Shown: positions 24,811 to 37,308 of the stretch, one piece after another
Numbering within the stretch: the stretch's first letter is position 1
How the letters are laid out: the number at the start of each line of letters is the position of its first letter
Assembly: GCA_963678705.1 (NCBI GenBank)
Contig: OY783207.1
Span: 9,176,001 to 9,240,000 of the forward strand
Length of the DNA: 64,000 nucleotides
Direction: 5' to 3'
Source of the DNA: Panorpa germanica
Lineage: Eukaryota > Arthropoda > Insecta > Mecoptera > Panorpidae
Position numbers and translations under genes: made by a program
Notes under the pieces: model-generated
What the model was told of the DNA's origin: nothing
What the model saw: the letters and a program-made list of their open reading frames with translations, nothing else
Database searches by the model: none

Positions 24811-25451
24811 GGGCTTGTGTCCTCATTTTTTAGTGGTCGATTTTTCAATTTTTGATTGATATTGATGTTAATAAATGTGTATTGGTGTGTCTATTTTATT
24901 AAATATTTAAATGTTGACGGAGATATAGCAATTAAAAGTTTCAATTGTAGTTTACATTAATTGTAGGCTACAAATGTCGGCCATATTTTTATTACGTCCA
25001 ATGCATTTTAACGTCAGTTATTTGTTGAGTAGGCCAGTGCTGTGGTAATGTTCTGTAGCTGTTGGTAGTCAAATAATCAAGTCAAGTCAAAGAATAATAA
25101 GTATTTATGTTATTTAACCCTGTTACGGCAGACATAATATTGAAATTTGATTGTTCCTTGAAATAGCTGTAAATAATATTTGATATTTTGATATATAAAT
25201 ACATATAGCAGAGATTTATGATCTGTAAGGTTGATAACCTTACACAAGGATTGTGATGTCACATGCGTTTGGAATGTGTACAACGTTCAATCCCTTTAAT
25301 AATTAAAGAGAGAAAATGACATATTTAATTGTTAATATCTCTTAACATATAAGGAGTTATTAAAAAATAATTGAACATTTGAGGTTCTAGTAACCAACTT
25401 TATCAATTTATAGTACACTTTTATAGAAATTAAGACATAGGACACAAGCCC
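24811..25451 (+). mobile_element. GGGCTTG-family non-autonomous DNA element, full length (641 bp)
   Basis: Bounded by 13-bp terminal inverted repeats GGGCTTGTGTCCT and AGGACACAAGCCC. The AT-rich interior holds no open frame of note. It lies between the two tetraspanin genes. The target duplication is not clear (flanks TTTAAT and AGTAAC). Confidence 0.85.
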
Positions 25452-26749
25452 AGTAACTCTTATTTGCTAGAAAATACCCTTTTACAAAATAAATTAACAA
25501 ATATATAATGGTTTGAGTCTACACTATACTTGACTAATCTACACGTACATAGATGGCTTAAAAAAAATCCACTATGCATTATTGTATACAAAATAATTAA
25601 ATGCCCTTATTTGTGACTTGTGCATATCCAATTTACGTAACTGTATATTACTAAGTGTACAATGAATGTAGCGCTAATAGTTTAAAGATTTTGCAGGTGA
25701 TAAGCCGTTTCTATATTGGGTTAGTTCTGTGTTATCTCTTTGTTACAAAGAATTTCATCGCCTACAAACCTTGATTATCTAATTTCTAATTTATTTAAGC
25801 TTGTGTAGCGACATTTGTGTCCAAAGCACTATATCTAATAACACACAATTATAAAATCGTTTCAATTTACGGTAACGGTTTAGCTATTCTGACTATAAAC
25901 TAACTTAGTAGATATAAATAGATCAATAATTCGTCAAATGACAATTTCTTAAAATTTAATAGAATGACATATTTAGTTTAGTTATGATTTCATTAAATTA
26001 CAATGATATTATGTATTAAATACTGAGGCATTCAGATTTGCAAATATTAGTATACTAACCACTTTTAAAAATTTAACAAATGTTGTTTTAAAGTTTGCTG
26101 ATATTAACTTGATATATTACTGCACAATTCCAATGCTGATGTATATATCATGTAAAGGATGAATAGGATAAGATAATTCTACTTATCTGAGAAATTAAGT
26201 AAAAAATTCTGCAATTAAACGCATTAAAAGAATAGCAGTTGGACTCTTCTTTTAAAAGAAATAGGAGTAGAGATACTAGATATAAACTGGTCACCTTCTG
26301 TTCTTGAGAAAGTTTCTAGTTATAGTCTGCCTATTAGCTGAAGCGCAAAATTGGAAACAAGATGAAATTTAGGCACCTATTTTGCAACCTTTTTAAGACA
26401 CCATTTAAGATTAATTAATACTATTTTGAACAAAGCTAAGCTAGTTGGGAGAAAGTTACAAGGTAGAGGCCTTAGACACACTTGTCCTTGTTAGAGAAAT
26501 ATTCAGGCAGCATTGCTTTGAAGTTGAATTTCGATCTATTGATTAATTGAACATAAATAAATTTCTATGTTCGTTAAATTTGACCACCTTCTAACAAAAT
26601 ATTATTAGAGTGAACGAATATTAGGACTAAGTTTTAGATGAGATCAGCAATTAAAGAGCAGTTTTCGGCAATAAATTACTAGTTTAGTAATTTGTTAGTT
26701 TAACTATTATTTGCAGATAATGACTCAGTTTGCTTTAGCCTTTAAGGGT
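25452..26749. other. Region between the convergent tetraspanins
   Basis: AT-rich, no gene. It must contain the minus-strand gene's 3' UTR. An AATAAA overlaps that gene's stop codon but is too close to serve obviously as its polyadenylation signal. Confidence 0.5.
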
Positions 26750-29700
26750 TTATTTTCCTTGCTCGCGTTTGATAGTTGACGCCAGCCAACATGCCAATAT
26801 AATACCCGCAACTTGGATGAACGCGATTCCAATTCCGACTCCTATCAACACGCCGGCGCCCATCTCCACATGTTCTTGCAAGGCCTGCAGACATCCGCTC
26901 TGGTGGTACAGCTCCCTCTGAGTGGGATAAGCTGGATGACATTCAGCTCCTGCAGTAGTTGTGGTGTTCTTGCAACAGCTGGAAGGCATCTTCCTGCCTA
27001 CACTATTTTCAACCCAATCGGATGGAGCGTCAACTCCACAGCACATCAGCTAGAAATATAAAATTGGTTAAAGCGGGTTATTGAGATATAAGAAGAGGAA
27101 GTACTATAAAGGAAGAGCAGAGACGTGCAGGAGATAATAAGATAAAGGGATATAGAAAAGGATGAAGAAGAGATGCAAACAGTTATCTCTTGGAGTACCT
27201 AGAAAAAATAGTTACGATAAATTTCGGGGTAAGAAATGAAGAGAGTGGAAGCAAATATTGGAAAGGATATACTCTTGGATAAAAGAAAGCATGCAGTATA
27301 TGTCGAGAGGACGAGAAGGAACAGTTTCTTGCTCTTTATCAATACATCGTTCCTGCTTTCGTGTACCAAAGTAAAAATACCAGATTTTTTTACCACAGAA
27401 AAAATGTTACTTCCCAGTAAACATTTGGTGAAGTGCCCTATTTTGTGACGTTTCTATCACTATTTCACTTCAATTATAGTTCGCAACAATTTTATATTTC
27501 CGACAGGTGGAGTGGTTCTGTCATCTGTAGCCGATAAAACAGACATTTCATATGAAGAATTGTGAGAAACTGAACTATAAATGAACTCTTTAATGACAAA
27601 AAAATCTTACGCATCTCCAATATGATGTCAAAGTGACTCCAAAATGCTCCAAAATGTTTACTGGGTTTACAGAAATAAACTGACAACACCATTTCATTTA
27701 TCACTATGTTTCAATGTCGGATAAAAATTTTATTTGGAGCTCGTTTTGAGTCACTTCCTAATCACAACCCAGTCATTTTGGAGTCAGTTTGCCATCATAT
27801 TGAAGATGCGCATGACTTTTTTGTCATAAAAGAGTTCATTTATAGTTCAGTTTCTCACGTTGTTTATAAGAAATGTCTATTTTATCAATGCCATTTTACA
27901 AATGGCGAAACCACTCCACCTGTCGAAATAAAAATGATGATAAAGTTGATGCGAACTATTTGAATTGAAATAGTGATAGAAACGTCATAAAATGGGACAA
28001 AATTGTTTACTGGGAAGTTACTAGTTAAAGGTGTGAAACCCCACTCTATAAATCCCATTCTGTACATACATATAAATAACGTCGTGATTAATGAAGCGTC
28101 GTCCATTATATAAACCAATGAAACAGTCGATCAATAATTTAACAGTTTGTTTTCAAATTACTAAAATATAATGAAACACTGAATAACAATAATATTTACG
28201 CACTTACATTCCCTTGATTACTCATTCCATGGCCTTGGGTTAACGCTTTTACAGACTAAAGCGTCATTGGTTGCGTGTCCAAGGTACGTTTCGTGGAATA
28301 CTCAACAAATACACCTCCAGGAATTGAGTTGTGGACTTTATATTGAAATTTAGTTAATAAACGAGCTTTTATACAAGTAAAAAAACTAATACTACTAGTT
28401 TGCTATCAAAGAAATTAGGTTACTTTAGTAGACTGACTATCAGGCGTTTCACCATTTAATATTTTGCAAAATAAGCAGAGTCATTGTTCGGAAAATAGAC
28501 TCTTTGTGTTTAATTATTACTTGATGATGTCAAGCAATATCGATTTAACAGTAATTACATGTCAAAAACTAAAATTACTGACATTAACATCATGTTAGGG
28601 TACAGGGTCACATTAAACTAGACAGCACTGTGACTGAAAGGGGTGAGGTATATAGATAGACTGAGTTTTAGATGTTATTGGAAGATTATGAAGATATTGG
28701 AAGACAGCATTGGAAATAGAACATGTTTTATAGGTCTCACTATTATCACTATGCTATCAGAAATCAGCTTCTTCTCTTTGTTAGAGAAGTAAAAGGCAAT
28801 GATTTTATTAGTTAGGACATGGGAAAAGAATGGACCGAAACACAACGGATAAGAAATTTCTGGAAGGAAACCGGAAGCAGTAATATGAACGGGGGACAGC
28901 AAGTGATGAAATACCTAACCAAAATAAGTTTACTCAAACTATAATAAAAAAATAAATAACATATCTCAAACTATAATTTAATTAATTCTTCTTCCTCACC
29001 TTCATCTGCACGTTATCCCAAGCCATCATATCGTCCTTATTGTCACTGTTGTAGCGCATCATGGAGTCCTTCATGGAGGTCCTGATAGCTTCCTGCATGT
29101 CTCCTTTCAAAGCACAGGCTGCAATTCCAACGGCCAATTCCAGGATGAAGATGATCGCCAAACAAACTGCAAACTGTAAGAAGATACAAAGAATAAAATA
29201 CAGGTAGAAAATATAACGCAAAGTAACACTTCAATTAGCTTGTAGTAAGCTAGCAAGTGTGAAGTTGAATTGCAAGATAATTTCTATATTAGAATCAGAA
29301 AATAAACCTTGTAATTAGCTTGTACTAACAATTTTCTACCTGTCTTTAACGATATTTTTTATAATTATATTTACTCTCATTATTGTCGAACACAAATCTC
29401 AGAAATATGTTTCTATATACAATAATTTAGTTAAATCCATCAAATATGGAACAGAAAAATGAAAGAGCAGCGTTCCGTGGCTTAAAAAAGGTCAACAACC
29501 ACTGACCTAGTGACATATATTTAAATTCTTAAAGTAATTAACATAATGTGTTAACTCACCGCAATCAGTAAGGGAGGACTCTCCCTTATAGCGCCGTAGC
29601 ATCCCAGCGAAGCGACAAGGAAGACAAGAGCACCGGCAACTATCAGCACGATAGGTGGTGCAAGCACGCGACCCTCCAGGAAGTGGCTAAACTCGCCAAC

Positions 29701-32700
29701 ATCAGCTAGCACTAAAGCACCTGCTATCAGCACCCCCAGACCAGAGAGCTGAAGTTGAAAACATAAGTCTTATCATTAAGTTATCAGTGATTTTCAAACT
29801 TACGAGTGGTAGCACAGTTGTCTTGTCACACTTTAAAGAGCCATAAAGAAGAACTAGAAAATAGTAAACCCAAAACATTTTCACAATCAATGGGCTTGTG
29901 TCCTCATTTTTTAGTAGTCGATTTTTCAATTGTTGATTGAAATTGATGTTAATAAATGTGTATTGGCGTGTCTATTTTATTAAATATCTAAATATTGACG
30001 GAGATGTAGCAATAAAAAATTTGAATTGTAGTTTTAGCACTAGAAATAGTCGACCTTATTTGTATGACGTGAAATGCATTTAAACGTCAGTTATTTGTTG
30101 AGTAGGTCGGTGCTGTGATAATGTTTTGTAGCTGTTGGTAGTCAAATATTCAAGTCAAGTCAAAGAATAATAAGTTTTTATTTTATTTAACCCTGCTAAG
30201 GCAGACATAATATTGAAATTTTATTGTTCCTTGAAATAGCTGTAAATAATATTTGATATATAAATACATATAGCAGAGATTTATGAGCTGTAAAGTTGTT
30301 AACCTTACACAGGAATTGTGATGTCACATGCATTTGGAATGTGTACAACGTTGAATCCCTTTAATAAATAAAGAGATAAAATGACATTTTAATTGTTAAT
30401 ATTTCTTAACATATAAGGAGTTATTAAAAAATAATTGGACATTTGAGGTTCTAGTAACCCACTTTATCAATATATAGTACACTTTTATAGAAATTAAGAC
30501 ATAGGACACAAGCCCATTACCCACAATGGAAAGGTCTCGGTTCTTGATGTATTAGAATATTGTTAGTATTATAAATTATTATTGTTAGTATTAGTGGTTA
30601 TAGACAAAATCTTTACCAACTTAATCTAATATAAGGTTTTTTTCTTAACCTAACTTTTACAGCGGATCCAATAAATTCAATCACATTTAAAGTTTATTTG
30701 TATATGTTTATATAACATCCCAGTAAACATTTTGGAGTAAATTCTACTTAATTTCGATTACATATCATGAATTTTTTGTCTGGAACGTGTTCGTTTTCTA
30801 TTCACTCGTTCATAGGAAATGGCCTATTTATGAGCTACAGACATTGCAACGACGGTTCACTGGTGAATTAAAAGCGGAGTCGGTTTATGATTTATGACCG
30901 GAGTTATAAATTATAATTTATGCCCTGCTGTGATTGGACAAAGAAATTACATTAAAATTAAGCGGGAAGTTTAAACAGAGTATTTATTTTGAAAAATAAA
31001 ATCGATTTTTATTAGAAAACAAATTTATAATGAAAAAAAACAATAACTTTATGTAAGAATTTTATTAATATTTTATTAAATTTAATTTATTTACAGCATT
31101 ATTTTTGATCAATTGTCAATATAACATTAGTCTACATTGTTAAACATTAAATAATCATACACTAACTATTCTATATACTTGAATATACACTGGGCTTGAA
31201 CTTTAGCTTTAGTTTTATCTAGGAGACAGTTTCTGAAAATGAAATTAAATGTACTTTACATATTTATATAGTAATAACTCTTATAAATAATATCTTGTAA
31301 GGGTACCATTTTATTTACCAGTAATCAAATCAAATCAGTAGATCAAATCTTGATTTGTAATTAAGTTCTTCTTATTTCTCCTTACAACAATTTTTGGGTA
31401 CCGTCTAATTTTGTGTCTGAAATATAAAAGAAAAATTAAAACAAATTTCTGAATGAAAAATGTTGAAATATATGTAGATAAAGAAACATATATAAGATGC
31501 TTCATAAAATGGCGACTGAATATATATGTATTATGTAAATATGTACTTACCAAACATTTAATTTAAGAAACTTATAATTTCTTTGAACACTATTTTATAT
31601 TATTGTTTTTTTAATGCAGTATTAAAACTGATTAAGAACATATATTATTTCACAAAACTATCAAAATATTACACAAAGAAACTTAGTAACTGACAGGACT
31701 CTAGGACCAGAGATAATAGCTAGGACGAGCATTTGTTATCGCTAGTTGGCGCTAGTTGTTCCACTTCAGGGGTATAAAACTTAACGATTCTACTTTTAGA
31801 TTTTGCAAAATATAAATATTTAAATTAAGAAATAAATTGATGTAATCTTTAGTACGGATCGTTTATCGTTTTTTTAATGAATATTTTTCATCTTTAACAA
31901 TTCTGGTTATATTAGTTTTTTACATTGTTCTGGTGATTTAAAAATCTACGATCGGCAGCTCTGCGTTAGGTTTAAAAGCTCTGTCTTAACAACGCTGGAT
32001 AGATATTTGGGGATGGAGGGAGACAGCGTCTGACTATTACCATTAAAGAAATATTTGTTGAAAAAGGATAGCATATACTTTATACATACTGTCCTGAACA
32101 AAATACTTTATAAGTATACAAGTGTAACGGTGAAAAATATATTTTGCTTGTCTAACACATCTCGTTTCTCTCTCACTTTAATTGTACTTTGTAATAAATG
32201 AACTGAATGTGAAGTTATAAAAAATATATCGATGTGTGAAAGGAACAGAAATACTTAATGAATGATGTTGGAAAAAGAAAGAATATTATTATGAAAAATC
32301 TGTGACAAGTAGAGAATGAATTTTAACTAAAAGCGACTTTTGTGTACCACTTTTGAACTATTAACGAACTTGCTAAGACTACATACATCAGATTTTATTT
32401 CACAAAATCTTGACAGGTAGGGAATAAATTCTAACTAAAATTGGTTTCTGTGTTGTTGCTTCGAACTTGTAAAGCGTTAGAATAAAATTGTACGAGTGAC
32501 TCGAACGTCACTAAATAGGACACTTCACCAAATTGTTTACTGGGATACCAAAAAAAATAACTTTTATCTGTATTGCTATAATGTCAAAAGTAGGGATGTT
32601 AAAAAATAATCGATTTTTCTTTTAATCGATTATTATTTTCGTATAATCGATTTTTTATAATCGATTTTCAAAGCCATATTAATCGATTTTTAATTAATAA

Positions 32701-35700
32701 ATTACGCGATTAAATCGATTTTCATAAATACACCATCTATGCGCCGAATGAAAAAACTCGAAGCATTATTATTTGCAAGTTAGTAAATAAAAAACGGTGC
32801 CATCTGTAGTTATGTCGGCGAGTTAAGTAGTTTCAGTTTAGTGAGTGAGATCTTCTGACTCAGAAGATTCAGTAAATATACCAGAAATTAAAATTTTCTT
32901 GGATAAGGTCCGAAAAATAGTAACTTGGTGTTTATTGCTTAAAGCGGTGTTGGTGCTGAGGAATTGAGACAATCGCAAACCATTCAAAATGTTTCCGAGG
33001 GAAAATTAAAACATCTCGTAGGGGACGTCTCAACAAGGTGGAACTCGCAACTATACATGATTGAACGATCCTCTCAATGTCTGGCAGAGCTCCGAAGGGA
33101 CTACTCCTAAGTTAACCGAATTGGCGCTGAAGCATCTCTCTGTGATGGCCACTTCTACTCCATCCGAAAGATTATTTTCCAAAGCGGGAAATATGGTCAG
33201 GAAAACACGAAACCGTATTTTAGGAAAGAGATTATCAAAATTATTGTTTTTAAACTGCTTACCGGAAAAATTATGGGAATAATATTATTCTAATTAAATG
33301 TATCATTTTTTAGCATCATGTGACAACATGTTAACGTTGTCATTTAGCTTTTTTTACTTATCGTTTAATTTTATTTTAATACTACTCTTACATAAAACGA
33401 GAGTAAAAATTAGTGCCAATAATTATTTATCATTTTGTTGAGGTGCTCATTTAATTTATATTATAATAAAACGTTTAATGATACTGAGAATTTGTATCAA
33501 TAATGATTTTTGGTTTTATTATTCCTTACCTTGAAAGTTTAAAAGAACATTAATTGCTATGATTTTTAGTTTTGAATTGTTTATTTTTTTATTCATATTA
33601 TTTTATTTCATTTTTAATCTGATTAATTGTTAAAATGAATCTCTTAGGTTTATTATTGGAATATGAAAAGCATGGAGGATTTTAAATAATAGAAAAAAAT
33701 CGATTTTTTCGAAAAAATCGATTATTTATTTTCATTAAAATCGATTATTGACAAATCGATTAATATTTAATAAAATGAAATCGATTTTTATTAAATCGAT
33801 TCTTTTCGATTCATCTCACATCCCTAGTCAAAAGTACCTCGTTTAGTTTCTAAATTACACGTCGTTGCTGTTGCGCAATAGTATAATTTTATAGAAATGG
33901 CAATCATCCCCTCTTCCCCTTCTCACGTTGTTGCCATTACCAAATTAACACCCAATAATAAAGAATCGTAATTCCACAATTCGTTAAAAATTATATGTAT
34001 GTAAATTATTGAATAAATTTTCTTTTAAACTTATAATTCATCAAGAGATGGCGAAACCGGAAACATAAAAGTTCTTATCTCACGAACACAAAAATAAAAT
34101 ACCCTAAAGGTCAAATACCGGACAAAGGTCATAAAATTGTCACGCCATTAACAAGTCAAAGAACTGACCATAATTCTGCAGCCATACTTTTTAATAACGA
34201 TTTATTTATAAACTAAACTGATCTAGGATAGATAGAACCATAGAACTTATTAAGAAGACTTTTATAAGGATAAAAGATATTAAGAAGATCCTTTTAAGGA
34301 TTAAAGAATTATGATGTATCTATAAAAGCATAAAATAAGACCTTTTTAGTTTAAAACTAACATGGATTTAGAGTAAGACCCATCTGACCTCGCATAATAT
34401 AAAAAAAATTATATTATAAACTATAACTAACTAGCTGTCCCGGCCACGCGTTGCTGTGACTAACGTTTTTGTCATATTACATTACATAGCGCCATCTATT
34501 GAATATTTACTCAATCTAGTCATCAATCTAGTCAACAGATGTCGCCATCATCGTCGCCAGATATCATATGTCATATACAGATAATTAATAGACAAATAAT
34601 TTGCAATAAGATAAATAAATTGAGATGTAAGCTATCCTATCTTTCAAGTTGGATCAAACTGCACACGGTGTACAAATTTGATTAAAATCGGTTAAGTAGT
34701 TTAGGAGTCCATCGCGGACAAACACGGACAAAGAACGTGACATAGTTATGATAGTTATTAGACATGATAGTTATATGGTTTTCTGTATAGTCTCATGTTT
34801 GTGTTTAGTGGGAAATTTTTAAAAATACTACGCCTGATTCGATAGCAATACAAATAACATCAGCAAAAGAAATACAAGGTACTCTTTCAAAACACCTTAT
34901 TAAATATGTAACTATAGCAAATATCTTTAATTTTACATCAGGAATATTCTAGTAATTGTTTTATTGATTTTCTTAGCATAATGTTCACAAATAAAACAGA
35001 ACAATATGTTTATCGTTTATTCCAATAATTAAATAGTTGAACACTCCCCCAGGGTGCACTTTATTTTTATGTAATTACATGTTGTGTGTCAGGTAAGTGT
35101 AATGATTTGTGTATTCAGACGTACGCGGTGTATTTGTAGTCAATTAGAGTTATTACTTAAAATAAAAGTACTGAAAATCGATCAGTAATTAATTAAAATG
35201 TTGAAAAATAATCGGCATAGTAGCACTAGACTTTTTCTGTATCTTTGAGTTCGATTCCGGTACCATCACTATATTTTCTGGTTTATCGATCCTATTGAAA
35301 AAGTTCCAATGTGAGAGAAGCCTGAGAGTTGATGTATTTCATACAAACAACTACACTGTTAATGAGAAACTCGTCAATTGCAGGACAACATATTCACAAG
35401 TCGAGGGTAAAACTGGGCCCCGTTGGTGCATGAATAATAAATAAGTAGTCTGGGTTTAATAAACACCAACAAATCACTCTCTTCCCCCTCCCCCATATAT
35501 ATTTTGACACTAATAATGTTTACCTTATATTTATTATATCTACAAAAAACACAGCAATGGCGTTTTACAAAATTTATTTTTAATTCAGTGACGTACTGTC
35601 AGCAGTGTGCAAATAAGGGGAGGTTTACTATATTAAAATGTTCATATTTAATACACTGTAGTAAGTGTCTACAAAATCTAGCGCAGAAGGGGCCTGTAAA

Positions 35701-36336
35701 AAAGAAATTTTTACTTTTTGCTCTATAGCTTTTAATTCATAAGAGATAGAAAGTTGAAATTTGGCATGTGTATTACGGTGTTCAATGCTAAAATTTTTTG
35801 AAAATTAGAAATTAAAAAATTGGTAAAGAGAGCGTTGAGAAAATTAGAGGGCGCGGTAAGAAACTTTGGAGAAAACTCAAATTTTGTATTACATAATAAT
35901 GATGTTATTAAGAAAAAAAATTCAAAAATTTTATTTGGAGGTGGTTTTTGCCAAGGGTAAGAATAGGGCTAGAAAGTTGAAATTTGATATATGGACTAAC
36001 TTTGGTACCTAATTTACAAATCGAAAAAAAAATTCCACATTTTGAAAAAAAGTTGGTTAAATAATGAACAAATTGAAACAAATATATTTTTTTAGTCAGT
36101 TTATATGAAAAATTATTTGTTATTATATGTAAAATAAATATGGAACGAGTTTAATATTTCAATTTAAAAATGGAATTAAAATTTGAAATGAAATTCAATT
36201 CATACACAAAAGAAGTCGTCGCTTACGATGTAAAATTTCTTATATAGTATTTATAATAAAGAGTTATACTTACGGCAAATATTAAATTAAAAACAAATAA
36301 AATATATTTGATAATGCTCATTCCACAAGTTTCCAT
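26750..36336 (-). CDS. Tetraspanin (CD63-like), four exons, 241 aa
   Basis: Read on the minus strand: exon 1 36336-36274 (starts METCGMSIIKY), exon 2 29748-29560, exon 3 29173-29000, exon 4 27049-26750 with stop. All are phase 0 with GT-AG introns. The first exon is short and lies 6.5 kb upstream. It is accepted because it supplies the expected cytosolic start and TM1 (ILFVFNLIFA joined to LSGLGVLIAGALVL). TM2 ends in the canonical SLGCYGAIRESPPLL; TM3 is FAVCLAIIFILELAVG. The large loop carries WDNVQMK-LMCCGV, SDW, SSCC, AEC and SGC, so six cysteines. TM4 is GVGIGIAFIQVAGIILACWL, followed by a short basic tail. It converges on the + strand tetraspanin. Intron 1 contains a GGGCTTG element, a 1.8-kb CCCAG element and a hAT element; intron 3 contains two more CCCAG copies. 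The subfamily is an inference. Confidence 0.9.
27413..27665 (+). mobile_element. CCCAGTAAAC-family MITE (253 bp), TT flanks
   Basis: Terminal inverted repeats CCCAGTAAACATTT and AAATGTTTACTGGG are flanked by TT on both sides. It lies in intron 3 of the minus-strand tetraspanin. Confidence 0.82.
27768..28014 (-). mobile_element. CCCAGTAAAC-family MITE, inverted copy, AA flanks
   Basis: The reverse complement of the neighbouring copy, with a small loss inside its CCCAGT end. It is flanked by AA on both sides and lies 100 bp from the first copy in head-to-head style. Confidence 0.78.
29892..30515 (+). mobile_element. GGGCTTG-family element, full length (624 bp), in tetraspanin intron 1
   Basis: Same 13-bp terminal inverted repeats as the copies at 24.8 and 53.3 kb. 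It is inserted about 140 bp upstream of exon 2 of the minus-strand tetraspanin. Confidence 0.85.
30719..32544 (-). mobile_element. Large (1.83 kb) element with CCCAGTAAAC ends, AT flanks
   Basis: The left end CCCAGTAAACATTTTGGAGT and the right end TTCACCAAATTGTTTACTGGG-like sequence match the two ends of the 250-bp MITEs. It is flanked by AT on both sides. The interior is AT-rich with no convincing protein frame. It may be the longer parent form, or a short copy enlarged by nested insertions. It lies in tetraspanin intron 1. Confidence 0.6.
32591..33826 (+). mobile_element. hAT-family DNA transposon, internally deleted, 1236 bp
   Basis: Terminal repeats TAGGGATG and CATCCCTA bound the element. 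It is flanked by a perfect 8-bp target duplication GTCAAAAG at 32583-32590 and 33827-33834, the hAT hallmark. Six ATCGATT motifs lie just inside the left end (about 32608-32730) and six just inside the right end (about 33697-33803). These are likely transposase-binding subterminal repeats. Between them are two pieces of transposase: 32946-33110 reads ...LVGDVSTRWNSQLYMIE, and 33067-33279 in another frame holds the C-terminal dimerisation domain with TSTPSERLFSKAGNMV. The zinc finger and most of the catalytic region are missing. It lies in intron 1 of the minus-strand tetraspanin. Confidence 0.92.
33061..33282 (+). pseudogene. hAT transposase C-terminal (dimerisation) fragment
   Basis: The frame encodes about 70 residues including DPLNVW, LSVMATSTPSERLFSKAG and a closing LLFLNCLPEKLW. 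This is the conserved hAT C-terminal dimerisation region of ZBED/hobo-like transposases. It has no start of its own and overlaps an upstream transposase piece in a different frame, so it is a remnant inside the deleted element. Confidence 0.88.
34428..34745. repeat. Insect-type dispersed repeat (CTAGCTGTCCCGGC ... CATCGCGGACAAAC)
   Basis: Begins ACTAGCTGTCCCGGCCACGC and ends near GGAGTCCATCGCGGACAAAC, with AAATCGGTTAAGTAGTTTAG between. This layout is familiar from interspersed repeats in many insects. The element class is not settled from this copy. Confidence 0.5.
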
Positions 36337-36713
36337 TTTGACGATTTGGTTTTGAACGCACTGATTCCGTTGAAATCACCCAGAGACGCAATAAGTGGAA
36401 TAACTGCGTGGAAATAAACTAAACGCACCGCTAGCCGCTGGTCTACTCAAACTGCGTAGTGACTTGCTAGCACTGCCAGGAAAAGCGAAGAAACACAGTT
36501 CCAAATTAGGAAAATCAGTCAAGCAATCCCCACTATGTATATAAAGTTATTATTCTGAGTTGTAGGGTGCCGCAGAAATTTATAATCAATAAATATTATA
36601 GAAAAAGTGTTTGTATTTTAAGTTTCAACTTGTGAAATACAAAGGAAGAAGAGGAGGACGCAAATAAAGGAGCCTAAAGGGCCTAAGTTATCGAACCTAC
36701 ATTGCATCATAAT

Positions 36714-37308
36714 ATGCTTGTGTCCTATGTCTTAATTTCTATAAAAGTGTACTATATATTGATAAAGTTGGTTACTAGAACCTCAAATGTCCAATTATTT
36801 TTTAATAACTCCTTATATGTTAAGAGATATTAACAATTAAAAAAGTCACATTGTCTCTTTAATTATTAAAAGGATCAACGTTGTACACATTCCAAATGCA
36901 TGTGACATCACAACCGCTGCCAACCTTACAGCTCACAAATCTCTGCTATGTGTATTTATATATCAAAATATCAAATATTATTTATAGCTATTTCAAGGAA
37001 CAATCAAATTCCAATATTATGTCTGCTTTAGCAGGATTAAATAAAATAAAAACTTATTATTCTTTGACTACCAACAGCTACAAAACATTACCACAGAACT
37101 GACCTACTCAACAAATAACTGACGTTAAAATGAATTTCACGTCATACAAATATGGCCGACCATTTCTAGCGCTAAAACTACAATTCAAACTTTTAATTGC
37201 TATATCTCCGTCAACATTTAGATATTTAATAAAATAGACACGCCAATACACATTTATTAACATCAATATCAACCAACAATTGAAAAATCGACCACTAAAA
37301 AATGAGGC
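36714..37308 (-). mobile_element. GGGCTTG-family element, inverted copy with damaged ends
   Basis: The reverse complement of the family runs from TGCTTGTGTCCTATGTC to CACTAAAAAATGAGG. The outermost bases of both terminal repeats are mutated. It sits just upstream of the first exon of the minus-strand tetraspanin. Confidence 0.82.

Noticed and set aside
26813-27061. Plus-strand frame of 82 residues
   Set aside because: Antisense of the terminal tetraspanin exon.
28982-28999. Reading the tetraspanin frame through to KVRKKN as a protein end
   Set aside because: A GTGAGG donor follows WDNVQMK, and joining to LMCCGV restores the canonical tetraspanin loop.
35195-35300. Possible tRNA-derived SINE (GAGTTCGATTCCGG resembles a B-box)
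   Set aside because: No matching A-box at the right distance and no second copy seen in the window.
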